Shown here: one piece after another, positions 16,893 through 24,590 of the stretch
Layout: each line of letters starts with the position of its first letter
Position numbering within the stretch: position 1 is the stretch's first letter
Assembly: GCA_944375715.1 (NCBI GenBank)
Contig: CALWAP010000018.1
Location: 1-38,140 of the forward strand
From: an uncultured Clostridia bacterium
GTDB taxonomy: Bacteria; Bacillota; Clostridia; Oscillospirales; Butyricicoccaceae
Reading direction: 5' to 3'
Length of the DNA stretch: 38,140 nucleotides
Position numbers and translations under genes: made by a program
Notes under the pieces: generated by a model
What the model was told of the DNA's origin: nothing
What the model saw: only the letters and a program-made list of their open reading frames with translations
Databases searched by the model: none

Positions 16893-17705
16893 TTATTCCT
16901 TGATGATTTCTTCAGCTGTAACCGATTCCCTCTTCTGGGGAGCCCTGGGAGTGGTATCGACAGGCTCGGCAGCCTCAGACTGCTCAGAAGCCTCAACGGT
17001 CTCATCACTGACCGAAATCTGCTCACCCTGGCGGCCTTCAATAACGGCGTTGGCCATAGCCTGAGCTATAAGCTTAATTGCACGGATAGCATCGTCATTT
17101 CCGGGAATGACATAATCGACCTCATCGGGATCGCAGTTTGTATCGACAATAGCAACGATTGGTATACCGAGCTTCTTTGCCTCGGCAATGGCGTTCTTCT
17201 CCTTGCGCAGATCAACAACGAACAAAGCGGCGGGAAGCTGCTTCATATCCTTGACGCCACCAAGATACTTCTCCAGCTTTTCGATTTCCAGCTTAAGCTT
17301 GACGACTTCCTTCTTGGGAAGCAGATCAAATGTGCCGTCCTCCGACATCTTATTAAGCTGATTCAGACGCTCTACCCTTTTGCGCATGGTCTTAAAGTTG
17401 GTCAGCATGCCGCCCAGCCAACGAGCATTAACATAAAACATGCCAACACGCTCAGCCTCTTCCTTTACAGCGTCCTGAGCCTGCTTCTTTGTGCCAACAA
17501 AAAGAATGGAGCCACCCTCGGCAGCAGTATCACGCACGAAGAAATAAGCCTCTTCCAGCTTCTTGACGGTCTTCTGGAGATCGATGATATAAATACCGTT
17601 TCTCTCCATAAAAATGTACTCCGCCATTTTGGGGTTCCATCTTCTGGTCTGGTGGCCGAAATGTACGCCGGCCTCCAACAGCTGCTTCATAGAAATTACT
17701 GACAT
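16893..17705 (-). CDS. rpsB: 30S ribosomal protein S2
   Basis: A 270-residue S2 with the standard start ([19 protein letters not shown]), the [10 protein letters not shown] and [12 protein letters not shown] segments and the [16 protein letters not shown] motif. The core ends near residue 230; an acidic, Glu/Ser-rich tail of about 40 residues follows, as in some Clostridia. AAGGAGG lies nine bases before ATG. First gene of the rpsB-tsf operon, with a structured 5' leader and its own promoter. Confidence 0.97.
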   Translation of the reverse strand: MSVISMKQLLEAGVHFGHQTRRWNPKMAEYIFMERNGIYIIDLQKTVKKLEEAYFFVRDTAAEGGSILFVGTKKQAQDAVKEEAERVGMFYVNARWLGGMLTNFKTMRKRVERLNQLNKMSEDGTFDLLPKKEVVKLKLEIEKLEKYLGGVKDMKQLPAALFVVDLRKEKNAIAEAKKLGIPIVAIVDTNCDPDEVDYVIPGNDDAIRAIKLIAQAMANAVIEGRQGEQISVSDETVEASEQSEAAEPVDTTPRAPQKRESVTAEEIIKE

Positions 17706-17825
17706 TTGTTTGTCCTCCTTCTGGTTGTTCCTCCACTGCAGTCATGCACCTGGACGGCCGACAAAGCGGCACCTGCCCTGATGTTCCGCAATGTGTGTAT
17801 TTTGGGCTTTGCCCAAACATTCGCT
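17706..17825 (-). promoter_or_regulatory. rpsB 5' leader with hairpin
   Basis: About 120 bases separate the promoter from rpsB. Near its 5' end a perfect 7-bp hairpin (TTTGGGC/GCCCAAA, 17801-17817) is followed by a GC-rich stretch with several short complementary segments. S2 leaders regulate rpsB-tsf by feedback in other bacteria; here that role is inference only. Confidence 0.4.
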
Positions 17826-17830
17826 TAGAT

Positions 17831-17859
17831 ATATTATCACACTTTTTCACGCCATGCAA
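17831..17859 (-). promoter_or_regulatory. rpsB-tsf promoter
   Basis: Minus strand TTGCAT, 17-bp spacer, TAATAT, placing transcription start about 120 bases before rpsB. Confidence 0.6.
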
Positions 17860-17896
17860 GGCTTTTTAACAGAAATACGCCCATTTTTACATATCT

Positions 17897-18178
17897 TTAT
17901 CCCTGTTGCCTGCGATAATGCCTTTTTCCGTGAGCTTTATACTGAAATCTAACCAGAATTATATCTTCCCCTATTTTTTCAATACAGTCCCAAGGGATTA
18001 TTTTGTCTTCCTCCCGACCTAATATCCCAAAAAACTTTAGCCTTCCGGGTATCACAAGGGCGATAACCTTGCCGCATTTAACATCTATCTCTACATCACC
18101 TACATACCCAAGTCTTGCACCGTCAGAAAGATTGACTACCTCTTTATAGCCCATATCAAATATTCTTGTTGTTTCCAT
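17897..18178 (-). CDS. YlmC/YmxH family sporulation protein (PRC-barrel)
   Basis: A 93-residue PRC-barrel protein with the YlmC/YmxH pattern: KEVVNLSDGARLGYVGDVEID near the N-terminus, IPGRLKFFG, then IPWDCIEKIGEDIILV. The family is tied to sporulation by distribution; its molecular role is unknown. The Shine-Dalgarno GGGAGG sits eight bases before ATG and is also the 3' arm of a hairpin with a seven-T run reaching the start codon. This makes its expression likely to depend on that structure. It follows thiT by 47 bases. No clear terminator is seen after it. Confidence 0.88.
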   Translation of the reverse strand: METTRIFDMGYKEVVNLSDGARLGYVGDVEIDVKCGKVIALVIPGRLKFFGILGREEDKIIPWDCIEKIGEDIILVRFQYKAHGKRHYRRQQG

Positions 18179-18214
18179 AAAAAAACCTCCCGATATTCAT
18201 TAATATGCGGGAGG
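18179..18214 (-). terminator. thiT terminator hairpin sharing the ymxH ribosome binding site
   Basis: On the minus strand CCTCCC and GGGAGG pair, extended by a G-C pair and five A-T pairs around one bulged base, loop of four. Seven T follow at once and then the ymxH ATG. It has every feature of an intrinsic terminator, yet GGGAGG is also the only ribosome binding site for ymxH. Confidence 0.8.
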
Positions 18215-18225
18215 TGCCTGGCTCT

Positions 18226-18786
18226 TTATCGGATATCCGAGGCTTCAATATATTTTTTAAGGCTTTTTGAAAGCAGGACGCAGCACAGCACCGCTATTAC
18301 CGAGCTGGGAAGCATATAGGAAATATTATATATAATCGAATAAATGACCACATTAGGCATCTTCATGCCCATAAAATACGTAGGCATATAAGAGGCATAA
18401 ATAGTAACTCCGCTTATAAAATGTATGATAAATCTGCCACCGCAGCCTATCAGCGAACTTAGCCATACAAGCGATGGCCTGTTCTTTATCGCTCCTGCCA
18501 GGCCCACCATCATATAAGCCAAAGAATAATCGAGAAGCATGGACTGCCAATTCACCGCAACTCCGCCTGATAAAAAGAACTTGAGCGTACCAAAGCACAA
18601 CCCTGATATAAATCCGCAGCCAACTCCCCATCTGACCGAATAAATTATTATCGGCACCATTACAAAGTCGATGGAGCCACCGTACTGCAGCCCGATTGGT
18701 ATGTCAACATAACTCAACACTAGGGCCATGGCGGCCACCAAGGCTCCCTCTGTAAGCATTCTGACCTTTTTCTTTTCAGCTGTCAT
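18226..18786 (-). CDS. thiT: Energy-coupling-factor thiamine transporter S component ThiT
   Basis: A 186-residue membrane protein with about six hydrophobic helices, the size of ECF S-components. Loop features match ThiT: YGGSIDFVMVPIIIYSVRWG and a later NWQSMLLDYSLAYMMVGLAG, corresponding to the thiamine-site regions of known ThiT. It binds thiamine and works with shared EcfA/A'/T proteins encoded elsewhere. The TPP riboswitch and terminator just upstream confirm the substrate. AAGGAGG precedes ATG. Confidence 0.93.
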   Translation of the reverse strand: MTAEKKKVRMLTEGALVAAMALVLSYVDIPIGLQYGGSIDFVMVPIIIYSVRWGVGCGFISGLCFGTLKFFLSGGVAVNWQSMLLDYSLAYMMVGLAGAIKNRPSLVWLSSLIGCGGRFIIHFISGVTIYASYMPTYFMGMKMPNVVIYSIIYNISYMLPSSVIAVLCCVLLSKSLKKYIEASDIR

Positions 18787-18824
18787 TTTTTCCTCCTTTC
18801 GAGCTTAATACCCCGAAAGCCAAC

Positions 18825-18848
18825 AAAAAAGCCGCGGAGAACCGCGGC
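18825..18848 (-). terminator. Riboswitch-controlled terminator
   Basis: A 7-bp stem (GCCGCGG/CCGCGGC, loop of four) followed by six T on the minus strand, about 15 bases past the aptamer and 40 before thiT. It is the expression platform by which TPP binding would stop transcription. Confidence 0.9.
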
Positions 18849-18862
18849 GCAAATCTTTTAAA

Positions 18863-18946
18863 GCTTCCTACGCCGGCATTATCCGGATCAGGTATAAGGG
18901 TTGCGGGAGCCTCCCGCTCTCAGCCGGCCTTTCACCAGCACCCCTG
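18863..18946 (-). promoter_or_regulatory. TPP (THI-box) riboswitch aptamer
   Basis: The minus strand reads ACAGGGGTGC, then GGCTGAGAGC, ACCCTTATACCTGATCCGG and ATAATGCCGGCGTAGGA. These are the conserved elements of the thiamine pyrophosphate riboswitch (CTGAGA in P3/J3-2 and CCTGATCNGGNTAATNCC in P4/P5). It controls thiT through the following terminator. Confidence 0.97.
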
Positions 18947-18962
18947 TATTAAGTTCATAAAA

Positions 18963-18991
18963 ATACTAAACCCTGAAGTACTGTTTGTCAA
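18963..18991 (-). promoter_or_regulatory. Promoter of the TPP riboswitch-thiT transcript
   Basis: Minus strand consensus TTGACA, 17-bp spacer, TAGTAT. It lies four bases beyond the hprK stop codon and about 17 bases before the aptamer. Confidence 0.85.
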
Positions 18992-18994
18992 TAC

Positions 18995-19930
18995 TTACTG
19001 CACATTGACCATACTGTCGTATATCTTCTCCGAAAGCTCCTTGCCGGCATTATGTCCCATTTTCTTATGACGGTTGTTCATTGCTGCCACCTCGATAATA
19101 ACAGCCAGATTCCTTCCTGGCTTGACGGGAATATCCAGCGAAGGCACATCTATATCAAGGATATTGGTGTATTTCTCGTCTATACCCATGCGGTCATACT
19201 GCTTGTTATCTTCCCACTTTTCAAGATTTATAATAAGGTCAACCTTTTCAGTGGGTTTAACGGCTCCCATGCCGAAAAGCTGTCTTACGTCGACTATGCC
19301 AATACCTCGAAGCTCCATGAAATAGCGTATGAGCTCAGGCGCCGAACCCACAAGGCTTTTGGCCGAAACCCTCTTGATATCGACGGCGTCATCAGCCACA
19401 AGACGGTGTCCCCTCTTTAAAAGCTCTATGGCTGTTTCGCTTTTGCCAACCCCGCTGTCCCCTAAGAGCAGTATTCCCTCGCCATAAACCTCTACAAAAA
19501 CACCATGCATCGTTATACGCGGGCCCAGATGAACATTTAGAGAGGCAGTCAACGCGGCCAGGATATCAGAAGCGTGGTCGGGAGATTTAAGCACAGGAAC
19601 GCCGAATTTTTTTGCGCTTTCTATACACTGAGGCAAAATATCACTGTCCACAGATAAAACAAGCAGGGGTATCTCATGTGAAAACAGGTCATCAAACTTT
19701 TTTTCCTGCTCATATTCGCTGAAATGGCTCAGATAAAAATGCTCCATCTTTCCAAGGACCTGAATGCGCTTATTGTCAAACCCCTCATAAAATCCCGTCA
19801 GCTGAAGTCCGGGGCGGTTGACACTGGCGCTGGAGATGGTACGCTCAAGAAAGCCCTCGGGCCCGTACACCACATCAAAATGGAACTCTTTCAAAATTTC
19901 GTGCATCATTACGGAATATTTTGTCGCCAC
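18995..19930 (-). CDS. hprK: HPr kinase/phosphorylase
   Basis: A 311-residue HprK that phosphorylates and dephosphorylates HPr at Ser46 in carbon catabolite control. Visible are the conserved HGVFVEVYG (His142), the Walker A loop GDSGVGKS (157-164), LVADDAVDI and the HprK signature ELRGIGIVDVRQLFG (206-220). It starts with GTG; AGGGG lies nine bases upstream, and the later ATGs have no ribosome binding site. The gene stands alone here, without the rapZ, murB or uvrC neighbours often seen. Confidence 0.96.
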   Translation of the reverse strand: MATKYSVMMHEILKEFHFDVVYGPEGFLERTISSASVNRPGLQLTGFYEGFDNKRIQVLGKMEHFYLSHFSEYEQEKKFDDLFSHEIPLLVLSVDSDILPQCIESAKKFGVPVLKSPDHASDILAALTASLNVHLGPRITMHGVFVEVYGEGILLLGDSGVGKSETAIELLKRGHRLVADDAVDIKRVSAKSLVGSAPELIRYFMELRGIGIVDVRQLFGMGAVKPTEKVDLIINLEKWEDNKQYDRMGIDEKYTNILDIDVPSLDIPVKPGRNLAVIIEVAAMNNRHKKMGHNAGKELSEKIYDSMVNVQ

Positions 19931-19992
19931 GCCTTGTCACCCCTGAAATATTTGATAAAATATATCTTTATGTTCTGTACGAATATGTTTAT

Positions 19993-20021
19993 ATTATATA
20001 TCATTCTCAGCCAGGCCGCAA
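19993..20021 (-). promoter_or_regulatory. hprK promoter
   Basis: Minus strand TTGCGG, 17-bp spacer, TATAAT, about 63 bp before the GTG. A short inverted repeat ATATC-AAA-GATAT sits just upstream of the -35. Confidence 0.6.
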
Positions 20022-20064
20022 TATCAAAGATATCACAAGCGTTCAAAATATTTGAGATTTCCTC

Positions 20065-20093
20065 TTGCTTTATGAAAAACGATGTGGTATTAT
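20065..20093 (+). promoter_or_regulatory. rpmB promoter
   Basis: Plus strand TTGCTT, 17-bp spacer, TATTAT, about 40 bp before the rpmB ATG and divergent from hprK. Confidence 0.65.
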
Positions 20094-20132
20094 ACCTATG
20101 TTATGTTACTTTGTATAAGGAGGTGCAGAGGA

Positions 20133-20321
20133 ATGGCAAAATGTGATATCTGTGGCAAAGGCGTGACTTTCGGCATCCAGGTCTCCCACTCTCACAGAAG
20201 GACAAACAGAGCATGGAAGCCCAATGTCAGACGCGTAAAGGCTATCGTCAACGGCACTCCTACACATATAAATGTTTGCACTCGTTGCCTGCGCTCGGGT
20301 AAGGTTACAAGGGCTATATAA
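20133..20321 (+). CDS. rpmB: 50S ribosomal protein L28
   Basis: A 62-residue L28 (MAKCDICGKGVTFG, then SHSHRRTNRAWKPN). It is the zinc-binding C+ form, with CxxC near the start (Cys4, Cys7) and CTRC near the end. The frame extends upstream, but AAGGAGGT nine bases before the ATG at 20133 and the family N-terminus fix the start. Single-gene unit with its own promoter and terminator. Confidence 0.96.
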   Translation: MAKCDICGKGVTFGIQVSHSHRRTNRAWKPNVRRVKAIVNGTPTHINVCTRCLRSGKVTRAI

Positions 20322-20348
20322 GCCCTTTGCCTTTAGGAATGTCAAATA

Positions 20349-20376
20349 AGGTCCCGGTTTTAACCGGGACCTTTTT
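20349..20376 (+). terminator. rpmB terminator
   Basis: An 11-bp perfect stem (AGGTCCCGGTT/AACCGGGACCT) followed by a T run. Confidence 0.92.
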
Positions 20377-20400
20377 CCTTATATAAATCATATATGAAGA

Positions 20401-20426
20401 AAAAAACGGCCTTTTGGCCGTTTTTT
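20401..20426 (-). terminator. gpsA terminator, bidirectional
   Basis: A perfect 11-bp stem (AAAAAACGGCC/GGCCGTTTTTT, loop TTTT) between convergent rpmB and gpsA. It overlaps the gpsA stop codon by two bases. A and T runs on the two sides allow action in both directions. Confidence 0.88.
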
Positions 20427-21441
20427 ATTTTTCCGTTCCATTTCCTGCCCAGAATTCGGGCTTCCCCGAGCGCGATATTAAGCTCTCTTCAACCTTTTCA
20501 AGGCTGGCCCCCTCAAAAAGCAGGTTATACATTGCCTCTGAAATGGGAAGCTCTATTCCGCTTTCAGCAGCCAAGAAGTGTACGGCCTCGGTGGCAAAAT
20601 AACCCTCGACGACCGCTCCGACCTTTTTGACGGCTTCGTCGGGCTTTTCACCCGCCCCTATCATAAGTCCTGCCCTGCGGTTTCGAGAATGTTGGGATAT
20701 GCATGTAACTATAAGATCCCCCACGCCTGAAAGCCCGGCAAAAGTCTCCTTCCTGCCTCCCAGATACTCGCCAAACCTTGACATTTCGGCAATGCCTCTG
20801 GTCATTATCATCGCCTTGGTATTATCTCCATATCCTGCGCCGTCGCTTATTCCCACAGCAAGTGCCATTATGTTCTTCATGGCACCCCCCAGCTCAGCAC
20901 CCACTATGTCGTCATGGGTATATACCCTGAAAAAGCCATTCATAAAAGCGCCCTGCACTTTTTCTGCGGCTTCTCTGTCACATGAAGCGGCCACAACAGC
21001 CGTAGGTACCCTTCTGGAAACCTCTTCGGCATGAGAAGGTCCTGTAAGAGCCACTATCCTGCCATTCCCCTCCAGAGCCTTTTCAAGACTTTTAGAAAGC
21101 AGGCAATACCCGTTGCTTTTATCAAAGCCCTTTGACAAAAGCACTATAACCTGGTCCTTTGATATAAAGGGTCTGAGATTAACCGCTGTTGAATAAACAG
21201 CAAAAGATGGCACTGCTACAACAACGATATCGCTGCCCGAAGCGCAGGAAAGGTCCATTGTGAGCTTTATCTTCTCGTCCAGCTTTATTCCCGGAAGCAG
21301 CTTCTCATTGCCCCTGGTGTTATTCAAAAGCTCATATTCCTCTTTAAGGAAGCACCATACCGTAACATCGTGACCATTTCCATTCAAAAGCGTGCTGACG
21401 GCAAGGCCCCAGCCGCCGCAACCTATAACAGATATTTTCAT
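20425..21441 (-). CDS. gpsA: NAD(P)-dependent glycerol-3-phosphate dehydrogenase
   Basis: A 338-residue GpsA that reduces dihydroxyacetone phosphate to sn-glycerol-3-phosphate for phospholipid synthesis. The dinucleotide site GCGGWGLAV is at residues 7-15; LTGPSHAEEV, GGAMKNIMALAVGISDG (catalytic Lys) and GLSGVGDLIVTC are all present. It overlaps plsY by four bases (ATGA), so product and consumer of glycerol-3-phosphate are made together. Last gene of der-plsY-gpsA, the standard Firmicutes order. Confidence 0.97.
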   Translation of the reverse strand: MKISVIGCGGWGLAVSTLLNGNGHDVTVWCFLKEEYELLNNTRGNEKLLPGIKLDEKIKLTMDLSCASGSDIVVVAVPSFAVYSTAVNLRPFISKDQVIVLLSKGFDKSNGYCLLSKSLEKALEGNGRIVALTGPSHAEEVSRRVPTAVVAASCDREAAEKVQGAFMNGFFRVYTHDDIVGAELGGAMKNIMALAVGISDGAGYGDNTKAMIMTRGIAEMSRFGEYLGGRKETFAGLSGVGDLIVTCISQHSRNRRAGLMIGAGEKPDEAVKKVGAVVEGYFATEAVHFLAAESGIELPISEAMYNLLFEGASLEKVEESLISRSGKPEFWAGNGTEK

Positions 21442-22076
21442 TTGACACCCTTACCTTTCTTGCCAAAACTGAGTTCTGTGCCGTTCATAAGCCTTTTTAT
21501 ATTACTCCTGTGCAGGTATGTGACAAAAATACAAATAAACACCGAAAGCGCAATATAGCTTTGAGTTACAGCTGAGTCCAGACTGTCACGGAAAAAAAAC
21601 AATGTGTTGAACGGCAGCGTAAACGCGACCAGCAATGTTGAAATAGAAACTGTCCTTTTAATAAAGGCACTTCCAAAAAAAAGCACTGCAGCCACACAAA
21701 AAACCCTGATATCAATAAGGAAGATACATGCCGCAGAGCACGCGGCAGCCTTCCCACCCTTAAATCCGTAATATATAGGATATGCGTGGCCTATGGTAAC
21801 AGCCGCTCCCGCGGCGGCAACGGCAAAATCTCCTATCAGAAGTTTTCCCAAAGTCACTGCCGCAAATGTTTTTCCGAAATCAACCAGCATTGTCATTATT
21901 GCTTTTTTAAGGCCATAGGTCCTCAATACGTTGGTCGTCCCGGCATTTCCGCTGCCATAATCGCGAATATCCTGCTTGTAAAACAACCTTGATACAGTGA
22001 TAGAGCCGCTGAGAGATCCTAAAAAATAGCCTATGGCCGCGGTAAGAAGCCAGGCCCATACCTTGTCCGCGTACAT
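21438..22076 (-). CDS. plsY: Glycerol-3-phosphate acyltransferase PlsY
   Basis: A 212-residue integral membrane protein with five or more hydrophobic helices. The PlsY motifs GSLSGSITVSRL, GSGNAGTTNVLRTYG and a GHAYPIYYGFKGGKAAA segment are present. It moves the acyl group from acyl-phosphate to glycerol-3-phosphate. It follows der by five bases and overlaps gpsA by four. Confidence 0.96.
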   Translation of the reverse strand: MYADKVWAWLLTAAIGYFLGSLSGSITVSRLFYKQDIRDYGSGNAGTTNVLRTYGLKKAIMTMLVDFGKTFAAVTLGKLLIGDFAVAAAGAAVTIGHAYPIYYGFKGGKAAACSAACIFLIDIRVFCVAAVLFFGSAFIKRTVSISTLLVAFTLPFNTLFFFRDSLDSAVTQSYIALSVFICIFVTYLHRSNIKRLMNGTELSFGKKGKGVK

Positions 22077-22081
22077 AAGCC

Positions 22082-23413
22082 CTACTCCTTTTCCCCGCGC
22101 TGACGGACTATCATTTTAATCGGAGTCCCTGTAAAGTCATATGCATCCCTCAGCCTATTTTCAAGATACCGTAGGTATGAGTAATGAAACAGTTTGGCAT
22201 CATTGCAGAAACAGACGAATGTAGGCGGCTTGATGCCGACCTGCGTCATATAATAAACCTTAAGCCTGCGCCCTTTGTCAGTAGGAGGCTGCACTCTGGC
22301 CGTGGCATCAGCCAAAATAGTATTGAGCATGCCCGTCGTCGCCCTGAAACTGTTTGCAGCGGCAACCTTTTTTATCTCAGCAAACAGGTTTTCGACCCTA
22401 AGGCCTGTTTTGGCCGAAATAAACATCACAGGAGCGTATGTCATGTAGGCAAGGTCAACCCTTATCTTCTTTTCGAACTCGGCTTGCGTGGATGTTTCTT
22501 TTTCTATAAGATCCCATTTATTTACGGCTATAATAACCGCCTTGCCGCTGTCATGAGCCAGACCGGCGATTTTTGTATCCTGATCGGTAACGCCGTCACG
22601 GGCATCTATCATAAGAATGCACACATCGGCCCTTTCTATCGCCATTACAGCCCTCATGACCGAAAACTTCTCAATATCCTCGATCACCTTTGACTGCTTT
22701 CTTATCCCTGCCGTATCTATGAAAAGGAAACTGTCCTCCCCACGCCTGACAATACTGTCGACAGCGTCTCTTGTAGTACCGGGAATATTGCTGACAATGA
22801 CCCTTTCTTCCCCTGTAACGCGGTTTATGAGGGAGCTCTTGCCGGCATTCGGCTTTCCGATTACAGCTACTTTCAGCATACCCTCTCTCTCATCAAACTC
22901 ATCCGTTTCTTCAGGGAAATACTCAAAGCAGCGGTCCAAAAGATCACCCGTGCCGTACCCGTGCATAGCCGAAACTCCTACAGGATCGCCCATACCCAGA
23001 TTGTAAAATTCATAAAACTCAGCTGGAGGATCGCCCGGGGTATCTATTTTATTGACACACAGCACAACAGGCTTTTTCGACCTTTTCAGCATGGAAGCCA
23101 CATCTGCGTCGGCCGCCGTCACCCCCGTCTTGACATCAGTGACCAAAATAACCACATCGGCATTGTCTATCGCAATATATGCCTGTTCCCTCATAAACCT
23201 CAATATTTCATTGTCGGTTTTAGGTTCAATGCCCCCTGTATCGATAAGATCAAATACCCTGCCTCGCCACTCGGCCTCAGCATATATCCTGTCTCGGGTC
23301 ACGCCCGGAGTATCCTCAACTATGGCGGCGTTTTTTCTCTCGGCTAATCTGTTGAAAAGAAGTGACTTTCCAACATTAGGTCTGCCGACTATGGCAACTG
23401 TCGGCCTGCTCAT
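22082..23413 (-). CDS. der: Ribosome-assembly GTPase Der (EngA)
   Basis: A 443-residue double GTPase needed for 50S assembly. The first G domain has GRPNVGKS near residue 9, DTGG and NKID; the second has GKPNAGKS, DTAG and NKWD, followed by a KH-like C-terminal domain ending in RQRGEKE. The frame runs 27 codons further upstream, but MSRPTVAIVGRPN is the family start and AAGGAAAGGA lies just before it. A second ATG three codons earlier is also possible. The 5' leader carries two GC-rich hairpins. Confidence 0.96.
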   Translation of the reverse strand: MSRPTVAIVGRPNVGKSLLFNRLAERKNAAIVEDTPGVTRDRIYAEAEWRGRVFDLIDTGGIEPKTDNEILRFMREQAYIAIDNADVVILVTDVKTGVTAADADVASMLKRSKKPVVLCVNKIDTPGDPPAEFYEFYNLGMGDPVGVSAMHGYGTGDLLDRCFEYFPEETDEFDEREGMLKVAVIGKPNAGKSSLINRVTGEERVIVSNIPGTTRDAVDSIVRRGEDSFLFIDTAGIRKQSKVIEDIEKFSVMRAVMAIERADVCILMIDARDGVTDQDTKIAGLAHDSGKAVIIAVNKWDLIEKETSTQAEFEKKIRVDLAYMTYAPVMFISAKTGLRVENLFAEIKKVAAANSFRATTGMLNTILADATARVQPPTDKGRRLKVYYMTQVGIKPPTFVCFCNDAKLFHYSYLRYLENRLRDAYDFTGTPIKMIVRQRGEKE

Positions 23414-23435
23414 TATAACCATTCCTTTCCTTACC

Positions 23436-23489
23436 GCCGCGGCGTCGCCCCGCGGCAGGTTTGATGGCGGCTTCCGGAAAAATTTCCGG
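23436..23489 (-). other. Two hairpins in the der 5' leader
   Basis: Two stems follow one another between promoter and start: CCGGAAA/TTTCCGG (23474-23489) and GCCGCGG/CCGCGGC (23436-23456). Neither has a T run, so they are leader structure, not terminators. Confidence 0.55.
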
Positions 23490-23498
23490 CACATACCA

Positions 23499-23527
23499 AA
23501 TATAATATGTTTTTATCCGCACGTCAA
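23499..23527 (-). promoter_or_regulatory. der-plsY-gpsA promoter
   Basis: Minus strand TTGACG, 17-bp spacer, TATATT, placing the start of transcription about 75 bases before der. Confidence 0.7.
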
Positions 23528-23560
23528 ATATTCTTGCCAAAAATGAATTTTAAAACCCCA

Positions 23561-23598
23561 TAAAACAAAATAGAGAAGCGGGAAACCCCTCTTCTCTA
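23561..23598 (-). terminator. yceD-rpmF terminator
   Basis: An 8-bp stem (TAGAGAAG/CTTCTCTA) with a partly pairing loop; TTTTGTTTTA follows on the minus strand, 17 bases past the rpmF stop. Confidence 0.75.
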
Positions 23599-23614
23599 CT
23601 TTATTTCAAATAAA

Positions 23615-23800
23615 TTACTCGGCATCAACGGCCAAAACGGTGCGTCCGTTATATGTTCCGCAAGCTCTGCAGGCCCTGTGTGAAAGCACAGGCGCGCCGC
23701 ACTTGGGGCATTTGGACACATTGGGAAGGTCGAGCTTCCAATGAGAGCTGCGCCTTTTGTCTCTCCTCTGCCTGGAAATTTTACCCTTGGGTACTGCCAT
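23615..23800 (-). CDS. rpmF: 50S ribosomal protein L32
   Basis: A 61-residue L32 with the family start MAVPKGKISRQRRDKRRSSH and a zinc site CPKCG...CRACG, the C+ form. GGAGG lies eight bases before ATG. It follows yceD by 52 bases, the common bacterial pairing. Confidence 0.96.
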   Translation of the reverse strand: MAVPKGKISRQRRDKRRSSHWKLDLPNVSKCPKCGAPVLSHRACRACGTYNGRTVLAVDAE

Positions 23801-23852
23801 GTTTTTCGCCTCCTCACTGTATCTTAAACACTTATATTCTGATTAAAACTAA

Positions 23853-24350
23853 TCACTTTTTCAGTAACTCAGCCAGCTTACTGAGCCTAGGATCAATCTC
23901 TTTGCGGGTACAGCCGCAATCCCCATCATTTAAATTTTTACCGCATACAGGGCACAGCCCCTTGCAATCCTCAGAACAAAGCACCGTACTTTTCATATTG
24001 AGCAGAAGCTCCTGGAAAAATATCTCGTCGAGATCTATCTCATCCGACTCAATATACAAAAGATCGTCCATTCCATCCGACTCAATATCATCGGTAATGT
24101 AATATTCTGCATCGGCCCGGCATACATAATCCACCGGCTTAAGGCACCTGGCGCAAGAGGTAAAAACCCTACCCTCGATGCTTCCGTTGAGGTATCCGGC
24201 GTCACCCTTCAAAGCCACATAACCCTTTATGGAAAAAGGCCCTTTAAAAGGATATTCACCCATTACCTGCTCACTGCTGAAATCGGCGGTGTAGTCAAAA
24301 TCAACCCGCTGTTCAGCAGAGGAATTAACCTCTTTAAGGCTGATTTTCAT
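23853..24350 (-). CDS. yceD: YceD/DUF177 family protein
   Basis: A 165-residue DUF177 protein. The family is linked to 23S rRNA accumulation in E. coli and to plant plastid ribosomes, and is nearly always next to rpmF, as here. Cysteine pairs (SCARCLKPVDYVC around the middle, then CSEDCKGLCPVCG and DCGC) suggest a bound metal. The frame opens earlier at 24380, but the MKISLKEV start with GGGGAGG eleven bases upstream fits best. Confidence 0.88.
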   Translation of the reverse strand: MKISLKEVNSSAEQRVDFDYTADFSSEQVMGEYPFKGPFSIKGYVALKGDAGYLNGSIEGRVFTSCARCLKPVDYVCRADAEYYITDDIESDGMDDLLYIESDEIDLDEIFFQELLLNMKSTVLCSEDCKGLCPVCGKNLNDGDCGCTRKEIDPRLSKLAELLKK

Positions 24351-24385
24351 AAACCGACCAACCTCCCCACAATGATACAAATAAC

Positions 24386-24414
24386 ATTATACAAACCGAT
24401 AAGTCAAATGTCAA
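24386..24414 (-). promoter_or_regulatory. yceD-rpmF promoter (full consensus)
   Basis: Minus strand TTGACA, 17-bp spacer, TATAAT, both hexamers exact. It is the strongest-looking promoter in the window, as expected for a ribosomal protein operon. Confidence 0.9.
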
Positions 24415-24531
24415 GTTTTTTCTTGACTTAACTATGATTTATTTTGATTTATGCATCATTGCTTAGCTTATGATTTTATATTACATTCCGTCCATTGTCA
24501 ATCCCGCTTCTCCCTAAAAAACAGCATACGC

Positions 24532-24560
24532 TTTATTTTACATAGCTTTTATGATAATAT
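24532..24560 (+). promoter_or_regulatory. Possible promoter of the RluA-family gene
   Basis: Plus strand TTTATT, 17-bp spacer, TAATAT, about 30 bp before the ATG. The -35 is poor, so this is tentative. Confidence 0.4.
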
Positions 24561-24590
24561 AAAGTATGAATTTATCCAACGGAGGACAAA

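Noticed and set aside
23414-23494. N-terminal extension of Der
   Set aside because: The extra 27 codons read through two hairpins and do not match the Der family start; a good ribosome binding site precedes the inner ATG.
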